Shown here: piece by piece, positions 1 through 5,757 of the stretch | How positions within the stretch are numbered: position 1 is the stretch's first letter | How the letters are laid out: the number at the start of each line of letters is the position of its first letter | Assembly (NCBI GenBank): GCA_964474455.1 | Contig: CAYYSU010000070.1 | Location: 1 to 5,757, forward strand | Reading direction: 5' to 3' | Length of the DNA: 5,757 nucleotides | DNA from: BM520 sp964474455 | Lineage (GTDB): Bacteria; Bacteroidota; Bacteroidia; Bacteroidales; BM520 | Notes under the pieces: model-generated | What the model was told of the DNA's origin: nothing | Seen by the model: only the letters and a program-made list of their open reading frames with translations | Databases searched by the model: none | Program-made: the position numbers and the translations under genes

Positions 1-135
1 AGTATTAATTTCGATGGTGAAACAATAATAGGTTTTGAACGTCGTTTATTTATTGAAAATGAACAATACACGTTCATGTTTCATCTGCAGTTCCGTTTAA
101 AGATGGAAATTGCAAACACCTATAGTTTTAGTTAG
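1..135 (+). CDS. C-terminal end of a gene cut by the window edge, product unknown
   Basis: Frame 1 is open from the first base to a TAG at 133-135, giving 44 residues. The other two plus frames hit stops within the first few dozen bases, and the minus strand opposite is also closed. A strong terminator starts about 38 bp after the stop, as expected at the end of a transcription unit. The residues alternate hydrophobic and polar around YTFMFHLQFRLKME, which would suit a terminal beta-strand of an outer-membrane barrel or a beta-rich domain. No family can be recognised from so short a piece. An open stretch of 44 codons can arise by chance, so the main support is its position before the terminator. 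Confidence 0.5.
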   Translation, partial: SINFDGETIIGFERRLFIENEQYTFMFHLQFRLKMEIANTYSFS

Positions 136-172
136 TGGAGCCTTTCAAAGGAACCTACTATTTTTTGTGTGC

Positions 173-202
173 AAACCCCGGTTAACCTGCCGGGGTTTTT
201 TT
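173..202 (+). terminator. Rho-independent terminator, possibly bidirectional
   Basis: A perfect 9-bp GC-rich stem (AAACCCCGG at 173-181 pairing with CCGGGGTTT at 190-198) encloses an 8-nt loop. Its 3' side runs into seven consecutive T (196-202). This is a textbook intrinsic terminator for the plus-strand gene ending at 135. On the minus strand the stop codon of the methyltransferase gene (201-203) sits 2 nt before the same stem, so the hairpin may also end that transcript, although the T tail in that direction is only three bases. Confidence 0.85.
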
Positions 203-920
203 ATTTTGTGGCAACAGTAATTGCCATCATGCCAAAGAGTAGTGGAAAATGCGTCACTTCAGAGAAACCGCACCCTTTCATCATCTTCGTAATTGTTGTT
301 CTGTTGTGGAAGTTACTTGTAGACCATGCAAGGTATTTGTATGCTTTATAGTTTCCTGAAATGAGGCCTCCTAAAAAGGCAGCTGCGAAATACATATATA
401 TATGAAAAACCCATCGAACGGGCGCAAAGGCAGGCTGTGAGGTCTCCAGCGCATATAATTTTCCTCCCGGCTTGAGAATACGATAATATTCATTTAGTAT
501 TTTATCCGTTTTGGTGTTCATAAACATCATATTCCTGAATGCGTATGCTGTACCAGCGGCATCAAATGTTTTGTCGGAAAAGGGCATAGCAGCAGCATCG
601 CCCGGGTGGTAACTTACGGGTGAATGTTGTAGTGTAGCAGTTTTTTCTGCCGCTTTCTCCAGCATGGTATGGCTGAAATCGAGGCCGGAAAGAGCAATTA
701 AATCTTTTTTATCTCTGATGCCTACCTGATATACCAAGTCGCCGGTGCCAGTGCCCACATCCAGAAAGGAGCGGGCATCTGAATTAGTAATCATTGATGC
801 CATGCGTTTACGATAGCGTTGATCCAGACCCCAGGTCATTAGTCTGTTAATAAAATCATATCTTGGTGGTACCTCTGTGAAGTATTCCTGTAGCGGGGGA
901 GATGATGTGGTCTTTTTCAT
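201..920 (-). CDS. ubiE: Demethylmenaquinone methyltransferase (UbiE/MenG family)
   Basis: This is a class I SAM-dependent C-methyltransferase of the UbiE/MenG family, which in Bacteroidota makes menaquinone from demethylmenaquinone, the last step of the pathway. Numbering is for the 239-residue form starting at 920. The SAM-binding motif LDVGTGTGDL is at 53-62, the acidic loop after strand 2 is GLDFSHTML at 79-87, PFSDKTFD is at 113-120, and FRN at 128-130 matches the family's LRN/IRN. The second UbiE signature, RILKPGGKLYALETS, is at 147-161. The tail YKYLAWS...MMKGCGF aligns with the usual YRYLAES...MMxxAGF. Length is normal for the family. An ATG at 959 would add 13 residues, but the promoter-like TAGTTTTG lies inside that extension, so the inner start MKKTTSS is preferred. 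The first UbiE signature is poorly kept: the usual H and W are D and Y in MTWGLDQRYRKR. Family membership is firm; the exact substrate is inferred from the pathway. Confidence 0.9.
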   Translation of the reverse strand: MKKTTSSPPLQEYFTEVPPRYDFINRLMTWGLDQRYRKRMASMITNSDARSFLDVGTGTGDLVYQVGIRDKKDLIALSGLDFSHTMLEKAAEKTATLQHSPVSYHPGDAAAMPFSDKTFDAAGTAYAFRNMMFMNTKTDKILNEYYRILKPGGKLYALETSQPAFAPVRWVFHIYMYFAAAFLGGLISGNYKAYKYLAWSTSNFHNRTTITKMMKGCGFSEVTHFPLLFGMMAITVATK

Positions 921-937
921 TTCTTGAGATTCTTTTG

Positions 938-945
938 CAAAACTA
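938..945 (-). promoter_or_regulatory. Putative -7 promoter element of the methyltransferase gene
   Basis: The minus strand reads TAGTTTTG, an exact match to the Bacteroidota primary sigma -7 consensus TAnnTTTG. It ends 17 nt before the ATG at 920, which would give a leader of roughly 10-12 nt. No clear TTTG-type -33 element lies 19-21 nt upstream, so this is a half-match. If used, it rules out the longer start at 959. Confidence 0.4.
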
Positions 946-1039
946 CAAAATGAAACCATTTTTGTGCGCTATTGTTTTGTTCTGTTTACGGATGTTTAAT
1001 ATTTATCTGTTTTATATTATGAAGTTCCACACTCTTTCG

Positions 1040-1047
1040 TATTTTTG
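1040..1047 (+). promoter_or_regulatory. Putative -7 promoter element of the T9SS cargo gene
   Basis: TATTTTTG matches the Bacteroidota -7 consensus TAnnTTTG exactly and lies 51 nt before the ATG at 1099. The expected start site near 1053 would give a leader of about 45 nt that is very A/T-rich, as is common in this phylum. The -33 position (around 1017-1021) has only a weak TTATG. It probably drives the cargo gene and possibly the lipoprotein and receptor genes downstream. Confidence 0.45.
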
Positions 1048-1098
1048 TAACGATATGCATAAAAAAACCAATCGGTATTAATTAAAAAATTTAAGCTT

Positions 1099-1953
1099 AT
1101 GAAAAAACTTATACTCTTAACAGCCCTGGTGGCGTTCGTATTCGCAGGATATGCTCAGGATCCTGTACTTATCCAGAAGTTCACTTTCCCGGTGAATAAT
1201 GGTAATGAAGATGACTTTAATGCCGATGAAGGCCTTGATATTAACATCGGATATGATATTCGTATGGGCGATCTTGATGGTGGCGAATATCCTATGGAGA
1301 TTAAAAATGGTATGGATGGTGACGGTGACTATTCTGCCGGCTCTTCTAACTGGGACAATGGCGCCAATTTCAAGCATATGTCTATCAAATACAAAGCTAT
1401 GGACTATCGTGATTTTAAAGTTACCTTCTCTATGGAATCAGGCAGCAGCAAACCGGGGCCAAAATACTGGAAACTGATGTGTGAACCAAAAGGTGGTGAT
1501 ATGGAGGATGTCCCCGGTGGTACATTTGAAATTGCAGACAGCTGGGTTACCATAGAAGATATTATGCTTCCTGAGTCAATGAACTATCCCGGAGGCTCCA
1601 GCTATATCTATTGGATGCCTACATCAAACGAATCAATTAGTGGTGGTGATGTTCAGGCTAACGGGAATATCAAAATTGATAATATTATTATCATGGCTGT
1701 TTCACCCACAGGTGTAAACGAAGTTATTTTCGACAGCCGTGTTAGTGTTTATCCTAACCCTTCGAACGGTACATTCACTTTTGAATCAAATCTTAAGAAT
1801 ACTCCCTTCTCCGTTTTCAGTATGACAGGTGCTGTTGTTTATGAAGGTGTTACTTCTGCCTCTACATCTATCGATATTGATAAGAGTGGCGTCTATTTCA
1901 TCCGTCTCGTTGACCAGGGTGAGGTTATTACAAAGAAAATCACTGTACAATAA
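1099..1953 (+). CDS. Secreted protein with T9SS C-terminal sorting domain (type A)
   Basis: This 284-residue protein is predicted to cross the inner membrane by Sec and the outer membrane by the type IX secretion system, ending on the cell surface or in the medium. Residues 1-19 are a signal peptide (MKKLILL...GYAQ, cleavage probably near A19/Q20). Residues 20-80 are rich in Asp, Gly and Asn, with acidic runs such as DDFNADEG and DGDGD that could bind Ca2+. Residues about 83-200 resemble, from memory, a jelly-roll-like domain common in secreted Bacteroidota proteins: SNWDNGAN, then a strand with GPKYWKL, GGTFEI...W, YIYWMPTSN, GG, and a final KIDNIII. Residues about 205-284 are the sorting domain: VYPNPSNGTF at 217-226, a middle SMTG, GVYFIRL at 264-270, and the terminal KKITVQ. 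No catalytic motif is seen, so a binding or matrix role is as likely as an enzyme. The start has no Shine-Dalgarno but the signal peptide fixes it. Confidence 0.88.
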   Translation: MKKLILLTALVAFVFAGYAQDPVLIQKFTFPVNNGNEDDFNADEGLDINIGYDIRMGDLDGGEYPMEIKNGMDGDGDYSAGSSNWDNGANFKHMSIKYKAMDYRDFKVTFSMESGSSKPGPKYWKLMCEPKGGDMEDVPGGTFEIADSWVTIEDIMLPESMNYPGGSSYIYWMPTSNESISGGDVQANGNIKIDNIIIMAVSPTGVNEVIFDSRVSVYPNPSNGTFTFESNLKNTPFSVFSMTGAVVYEGVTSASTSIDIDKSGVYFIRLVDQGEVITKKITVQ

Positions 1954-1969
1954 TTATTTTGATTGCAGC

Positions 1970-1997
1970 ATAGAGACGCACAATTGTGCGTCTCTAT
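1970..1997. repeat. Perfect 28-bp palindrome, REP/MITE-like intergenic repeat
   Basis: ATAGAGACGCACAA (1970-1983) is followed directly by its exact reverse complement (1984-1997). A further ATTG (1962-1965) can pair with CAAT (1998-2001) across a 4-nt bulge. It lies in the 61-bp gap between the T9SS cargo gene and the lipoprotein gene, 16 nt after the stop. No T-run follows, so it is not a standard intrinsic terminator. From memory, palindromes with a TAGAGACGC core are scattered in intergenic spaces of many Bacteroidota and cyanobacterial genomes, like REP elements mobilised by TnpA-REP (RAYT) proteins. In RNA it would form a stable hairpin that could protect or attenuate a cargo-lipoprotein transcript. 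Confidence 0.8.
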
Positions 1998-2014
1998 CAA
2001 TACAATATTATCAC

Positions 2015-2941
2015 ATGAAAAAAATCCTTTTCCCCATCCTAATCACAATCACAATCCTCTTCTTCTCCTGTAATACCAACACCTACAAGCCTCCAACATT
2101 GACTGTAATTGCCACGCCGGAAATTAACAGCAACGCCCAGACCTCCATCGGTGAGAAAATTGTTATCGATATCGACTGTCAGACGAACTGTGACGCGAAT
2201 CTTACCAATTTGGTTATTAGTTATAATGCTGATGGCGAGGTTGTTACCAAGCTCGACAGTGGCATGAATACTCCAAGTATTGCTATAACAAAGAGATATT
2301 TTCAGGACATCAGGGAGGATGCTGAATGGACAGTTCAGTTTATGGATAGAGACCGTAATTTTGTTTCTGAGAGTTTTACCATTAAGGGGAATCCGGATTC
2401 TCAATATGGCGCTATTGAAGAGTATAAAGGTATTCGCCTTGGTATGCATGACGCCACAGATGGTGCAACATATTTTTGCGGTCCTACAGGCTACTCCGTG
2501 CCCCGCGACAGTGGTAGCTGGTATCAGGATAATATAGATATGCTGGTTTATTTTAAATACTCCCTTAGCAATGGCGTTCTTCTTCCTTCTCCTACACTCT
2601 CCTCACCGGGAGAAACAACGGTAGCCTCCGGTGAGTTATACGACGAGTTTTTCCCTGAACTAAAAGAGTGGACGAACCGAAACTATACAGCGTATGATAT
2701 CACCATTAACAACGGTGTGACCGACGAGAACTATAACTCATGTCACAGCGACAGCCTTTTGATTCATTGTTATAATGATGCCAACGGAAAACGAAAGTAT
2801 AAATGGCTGACTCCCGGGCTTTATGTCCCGTTCCTCACTGCAAAGGGGCAGCATGGAATTATACATGTTATTGAAGCTGATACCATACCTGGAGGCTTTG
2901 TGGTGTTTGATATGAAGATTCAACGGTACGAAGGTGAATAA
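2015..2941 (+). CDS. Lipoprotein of unknown function, paired with the downstream TonB receptor
   Basis: This 308-residue protein begins with a lipoprotein signal (MKKILFPILITITILFFSC, lipidated Cys19). The lipobox FFSC is loose, as is normal in Bacteroidota. No acidic surface-export signal follows Cys19, so whether it faces the periplasm or the surface is open. Residues about 27-124 look like an Ig-like beta-sandwich (TLTVIATP..., EDAEWTVQFMDRDRNFVSESFTI). Residues about 131-304 form a second beta-rich domain with NIDMLVYFKYS, the SP-rich stretch LLPSPTLSSP, WTNRNYTAYDI, and an end FLTAKGQHGIIHVIEAD...GGFVVFDMKIQ. This pattern resembles recurring Bacteroidota lipoprotein domains of unknown function; it has no SusD signature. 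The mature part has five more cysteines (55, 59, 155, 243, 252), including a CxxxC pair. The reading frame stays open upstream to 1829, but that part lies inside the sorting-domain gene and lacks a signal peptide, so the ATG at 2015 is chosen. Its stop overlaps the receptor start by 8 nt, which suggests a shared task. Confidence 0.85.
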   Translation: MKKILFPILITITILFFSCNTNTYKPPTLTVIATPEINSNAQTSIGEKIVIDIDCQTNCDANLTNLVISYNADGEVVTKLDSGMNTPSIAITKRYFQDIREDAEWTVQFMDRDRNFVSESFTIKGNPDSQYGAIEEYKGIRLGMHDATDGATYFCGPTGYSVPRDSGSWYQDNIDMLVYFKYSLSNGVLLPSPTLSSPGETTVASGELYDEFFPELKEWTNRNYTAYDITINNGVTDENYNSCHSDSLLIHCYNDANGKRKYKWLTPGLYVPFLTAKGQHGIIHVIEADTIPGGFVVFDMKIQRYEGE

Positions 2942-5279
2942 AAAGCTTTTCTTTTTTTTAGTAACAATGTTTTTACTCCTTGCCGCAATGGCGAAGGGGC
3001 AGTATGTGCAAAAATGTCGCGTTGTCTCTTCCGGTTCAGGTGAGGTGTTGCCCTTTGCAAATATCATTTTTGACAACAACAACTATACTGTTACCAACGA
3101 TCACGGAGAATTCTCCTTTGAATATGCTGTTAAAAAGCAACAAAAACATATGATTATTTCGTATGTGGGATTTCACGACTTAGATACGACGCTTCAATGT
3201 TTTGATGGAATACATGAGCTGGAGCTGGATATGAAGATAATCCAATCGGAAGCATTTTTAGTGGTGGGTAAAAAGATTCTTTCTTCAGATAAATCACGGT
3301 CACAACGTGTTATTAAGTTGGATGCCAAAGCTTTGGAAACTCTTCCCGCAAAGGATATGCAAACACTGCTTAACGCAATTCCCGGTGTTACGGTGGATAA
3401 TGCACTGGGCATTTACGAAACCAGAACCACTGTAATGCTCCATGGCATGGGAGGTGGTGAGCAAGGCCGAACACTGGTGTTGAAAGACGGTGTTCCGCTT
3501 AATAAGGCTGACGGCGGCACGGTGAGCTGGAACATGCTTAACAAGGATCTCTTCTCGGAGGCGGAAGTTATTAAAGGGGCTTCATCTTCACTGTATGGTG
3601 CCAATGCCATGGGTGGCGTTATCCTGTTGAAATCAAGCTTTCCGGAAAAAAGTATCTCAGGGAAAGCAGCACTGGAGTATGGAACGTATAATACTGTGGG
3701 TGCTTCCGTAAATATTGAAGGTAATAAAGAGTTGCAAAGATCCGAAAAGAGTATTCTGTGGTGGAAAGCGGCAGGAAAATATAGACATAGTGATGGATAT
3801 ATCAACATCCCTACCGAATATCTTGAATATGGTGAAGATACACTTCTGGTACCTTCTGACTTGAAGCAGACATCCATATCGGTAACAGGCGGACTTGAAA
3901 CAGAGACGTCTGCTTTGGTGCTGGCATTAAGTGCCATGGACGACAGGCACGGCTCCGGATGGAAGATCTTCGAGGAGCAGGGAGGTTATAGTAGACATCA
4001 GTATCTGAACAGTAATTTATCCTACAGGAAAAAAATTAATAAAATTGAAATGCAGAGTGTTGTATGGCTAAACTACGAGCATTACAATAAACAGAATGAA
4101 TATGTTTCTGACGGAGAGTATAAGCTATATAATGTTGTGGCTCCACGACTGGATGCCGGTACACGTATCGATTTTTCTTTGGCGACCAATCCCCGGAATA
4201 CTCTTAAATGGGGTGTGGACTTCCGTTATGGCTCTGTAGATGGAAGCGATGTTTACTATACCAGCACCGATGTTATTAATAATTATGGCGAAAGTTATAT
4301 TGGTGGAATATATGTATGGGATGATTTTCAGATTGTTAAAGACCGGGTGGATATTACTGCCGGGCTGCGGGGTAGTGCCGCGGGATTTATAAACGGTGGC
4401 TATACTATTGAAATGCCCAGTTACCATATCAGATATCTGATGCATTATGCCGACGCAGAAATTTCCGACTATCACTGGAAGGCCGTGACGCCCTCTCTGG
4501 CTCTGAATATGAGAAGCAGATCCGGGAAATCCAGAGTGTACTTTTCCTGGGGTCAGGGCTTCCGGCCACCTGTTTTGGACGATATGTGCCGCGCCACCAA
4601 TTCAAATTATCTCTTCCGGATCCCCAACCCTGAGTTGCAACCCGAGACCATCGACAACTTCGAAGTAGGTGGGGACTTTACTCTCTTTGAAAATACAAAT
4701 ATCACGTTCTCTGCATATCGCTCTTATGGTCATGATTTTATGTACAGCGTTTGTACCGGTGACTCAGTGGATCAGGGCTTTCGTATTATCCCCATTGCGA
4801 AGATTCGCAACATCGGCGAGGTAGAAATTACCGGAGCCGAGTTAACCCTGGAGCAACAGTTCGGGCAACGCTTTGTAATGATGGCTTATGGTGCTTGGTC
4901 GCAGGGCGTGATTACATCTTACGATGCAGAGCATATTGTCTCCACATACGATCTTAACGGCAAATACCTTACGGGAATACCTGATTGGCAGGCCGGAACA
5001 ACAATTATGTGGTATGGAGATATAATAAATGCCGGTGCCACATGGAAATACCAGGGAAAGAGGTGGATAAATGACGCAAACACATGGGATTATCTATATC
5101 TGAATAGTCCATGGTATCCGGCTCACCATACCTTAGATATGCGCGTCGCCTGGGCTATAACACCACAATGGAATATCGCCCTCGACGTTCAGAATATTAT
5201 GAACAGGGTGTATATCACTCGAAAAGGATTGAGGAGTCCCGGACGTTTTATTTTGGCAAATCTTAAATGCAGTTTTTAA
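2934..5279 (+). CDS. TonB-dependent outer-membrane receptor
   Basis: This 781-residue protein imports a ligand across the outer membrane using TonB-ExbBD energy. Order of parts: signal peptide at 1-22 (MNKKLFFFLVTMFLLLAAMA); carboxypeptidase-regulatory-like domain at about 24-102 (GEVLPFANIIFDN...TVTNDHGEFSFEY...ISYVGF); likely TonB-box region around 104-112 (QSEAFLVVG); plug domain at about 122-234 with LPAKDMQTLLNAIPGV, GRTLVLKDGVPLN and EVIKGASSSLYGANAMGGVI; then the 22-strand barrel, with GQGFRPPVLDDM and NPELQPETIDNFEVG, and the typical last strands NIALDVQNIMNRVY and FILANLKCSF ending in Phe. The start is GTG: it is the only start that supplies a full signal peptide, and it lies inside the end of the lipoprotein gene, so translation is probably coupled. 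Length and plug resemble iron-chelate, haem or cobalamin receptors more than the longer SusC sugar receptors, but the ligand cannot be told. The gene looks intact. A run of eight T (2952-2959) lies in the signal-peptide codons. Confidence 0.93.
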   Translation: MNKKLFFFLVTMFLLLAAMAKGQYVQKCRVVSSGSGEVLPFANIIFDNNNYTVTNDHGEFSFEYAVKKQQKHMIISYVGFHDLDTTLQCFDGIHELELDMKIIQSEAFLVVGKKILSSDKSRSQRVIKLDAKALETLPAKDMQTLLNAIPGVTVDNALGIYETRTTVMLHGMGGGEQGRTLVLKDGVPLNKADGGTVSWNMLNKDLFSEAEVIKGASSSLYGANAMGGVILLKSSFPEKSISGKAALEYGTYNTVGASVNIEGNKELQRSEKSILWWKAAGKYRHSDGYINIPTEYLEYGEDTLLVPSDLKQTSISVTGGLETETSALVLALSAMDDRHGSGWKIFEEQGGYSRHQYLNSNLSYRKKINKIEMQSVVWLNYEHYNKQNEYVSDGEYKLYNVVAPRLDAGTRIDFSLATNPRNTLKWGVDFRYGSVDGSDVYYTSTDVINNYGESYIGGIYVWDDFQIVKDRVDITAGLRGSAAGFINGGYTIEMPSYHIRYLMHYADAEISDYHWKAVTPSLALNMRSRSGKSRVYFSWGQGFRPPVLDDMCRATNSNYLFRIPNPELQPETIDNFEVGGDFTLFENTNITFSAYRSYGHDFMYSVCTGDSVDQGFRIIPIAKIRNIGEVEITGAELTLEQQFGQRFVMMAYGAWSQGVITSYDAEHIVSTYDLNGKYLTGIPDWQAGTTIMWYGDIINAGATWKYQGKRWINDANTWDYLYLNSPWYPAHHTLDMRVAWAITPQWNIALDVQNIMNRVYITRKGLRSPGRFILANLKCSF

Positions 5280-5310
5280 TTAACCTGTATTTTTTGCCAG
5301 TAACTCAAAT

Positions 5311-5574
5311 ATGAGCTTAGAGGTAGATCTGGGCGTTACCACACCTTCGTTTATGCGGGGTGGTAATCACGATATTATTGGCTTCGATGGAATTTATTAT
5401 TTTACCTTTGGGGCACGCCCCTTCGAGTGGCTTAACCTAAGGCTTTCCAAACATCATATCTGTACTCATAGTGGCGATGAAGACCCTTCCGGTAACGTAA
5501 ACTCTGTTACCGGTGGATATATATTCCCTCTGGACATAAATAAACGCAGGTTACGGATTGGGTTTAATTATTAA
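5311..5574 (+). CDS. Short ORF resembling part of a DUF1207-type outer-membrane protein, probable gene remnant
   Basis: This 87-residue ORF begins 31 nt after the receptor stop. It has no signal peptide, yet its sequence looks like outer-membrane beta-barrel strands. The stretch GIYYFTFGARPFEWLNLRL followed by HHICTHSGDE resembles, from memory, the region of DUF1207 proteins where barrel strands precede an H-SSHLGDE motif. Those proteins are several hundred residues long with a signal peptide. The C-terminus LRIGFNY ends in an aromatic residue, as barrel proteins do. In-frame codons extend upstream only to a TAA at 5281-5283, so there is no room for the missing N-terminal part. The most likely reading is a decayed gene that kept an inner and a last piece. 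The ATG at 5311 lacks a ribosome binding site and may not be used. A short real protein co-transcribed with the receptor remains possible. Confidence 0.5.
   Translation: MSLEVDLGVTTPSFMRGGNHDIIGFDGIYYFTFGARPFEWLNLRLSKHHICTHSGDEDPSGNVNSVTGGYIFPLDINKRRLRIGFNY
5489..5513. repeat. Short inverted repeat inside the remnant ORF
   Basis: CCGGTAAC (5489-5496) and GTTACCGG (5506-5513) form a perfect 8-bp stem with a 9-nt loop. It lies within the 5311-5574 ORF and has no T tail, so it is not an intrinsic terminator. It may be a protein-binding site, the scar of a small insertion, or chance. Confidence 0.35.
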
Positions 5575-5757
5575 TATGGTCGAGCCCTCAGCAACCAGTG
5601 TTATAATAGAAAAGAAAAATTTATGGCCTTTATCGTTGCTATGGATATTTAGTTGTTTTTCTGATAGAAATATGCTTTAAAAAAACGTATTTTAGTAGAC
5701 GAATTGTTACTAATCAGTACCAAATATAGGAAATAATTTAGGTTTATGAACAGTTCT
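5575..5757. other. AT-rich end of window without a supported gene
   Basis: This 183-bp stretch has no coding region that can be supported. A 34-codon ORF at 5576-5680 has no family resemblance and no ribosome binding site. No GC-rich hairpin with a T tail was found, so the end of the receptor transcript is not visible. An ATG at 5746, followed by codons for Asn-Ser-Ser up to the edge, could be the start of the next plus-strand gene, but four codons cannot show that. Confidence 0.5.

Noticed and set aside
169..351. A 60-codon plus-strand ORF across the terminator and the end of the methyltransferase gene
   Set aside because: It lies antisense to the well-supported UbiE-family gene, starts inside a terminator, and its hydrophobic translation shows no family pattern.
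960..1098. Riboswitch or other structured leader before the T9SS cargo gene
   Set aside because: The sequence is AT-rich without paired GC stems or a recognisable aptamer pattern.
1970..1997. The palindrome as a rho-independent terminator
   Set aside because: No T-run follows on either strand; the downstream bases are CAATACAATA.
1829..2014. An upstream extension of the lipoprotein reading frame
   Set aside because: It overlaps the T9SS sorting domain and the palindrome in another frame, and the lipoprotein signal peptide clearly begins at 2015.
3413..3937. A 174-codon minus-strand ORF inside the receptor gene
   Set aside because: It is a shadow of the receptor's plug and early barrel; the plus strand carries clear family motifs over the same stretch.
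5576..5680. A 34-codon plus-strand ORF after the remnant
   Set aside because: It is short, has no ribosome binding site or recognisable motif, and lies in AT-rich sequence where such ORFs arise by chance.
5721..5728. TATATTTG on the minus strand, an exact -7 consensus match
   Set aside because: No minus-strand gene lies downstream of it, no -33 element is present, and such matches are expected by chance in AT-rich DNA.
1..5757. CRISPR array, tRNA, rRNA, insertion sequence or defence system
   Set aside because: No regularly spaced repeats, RNA gene consensus, transposase or nuclease motifs were seen on either strand.

Overview
The window looks like a chromosomal segment of a Bacteroidota member. 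The clearest evidence is a secreted protein ending in a type IX secretion (T9SS) sorting domain, a TonB-dependent receptor with an N-terminal carboxypeptidase-regulatory-like domain, a lipoprotein gene joined to it, matches to the Bacteroidota -7 promoter consensus TAnnTTTG, and starts without clear Shine-Dalgarno sequences. A MenG/UbiE-type methyltransferase fits a menaquinone-using organism. Genus cannot be named from this sequence.

Layout. Positions 1-135 hold the last 44 codons of a plus-strand gene that begins outside the window. A strong rho-independent terminator follows at 173-202. From the right, the minus-strand ubiE/menG gene (201-920) runs into the same hairpin, so the two genes converge there. 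Positions 921-1098 are a divergent promoter region with one TAnnTTTG match on each strand. To its right, on the plus strand, come a T9SS cargo protein (1099-1953), a perfect 28-bp palindrome (1970-1997), a lipoprotein of unknown function (2015-2941), and a TonB-dependent outer-membrane receptor (2934-5279) that overlaps the lipoprotein gene by 8 nt. A short ORF follows (5311-5574) that looks like the remains of an outer-membrane protein gene. The last 183 bp are AT-rich and have no convincing gene.

How the genes may work together. The lipoprotein and receptor are almost certainly co-translated and are probably partners in capturing a small ligand at the outer membrane. The lipoprotein is not SusD-like and the receptor is shorter than usual SusC proteins, so iron, haem, cobalamin or another small chelate is more likely than a polysaccharide. 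The ligand cannot be read from the sequence. The upstream T9SS protein has a predicted jelly-roll-like domain and would lie on the cell surface or be released. It may belong to the same transcription unit, because no clear promoter or terminator separates it from the lipoprotein. The methyltransferase is a separate metabolic gene.

No CRISPR array, tRNA, rRNA, transposase or obvious defence system was seen. The least explained items are the lipoprotein-receptor pair, the palindrome, and the truncated outer-membrane-protein-like ORF.
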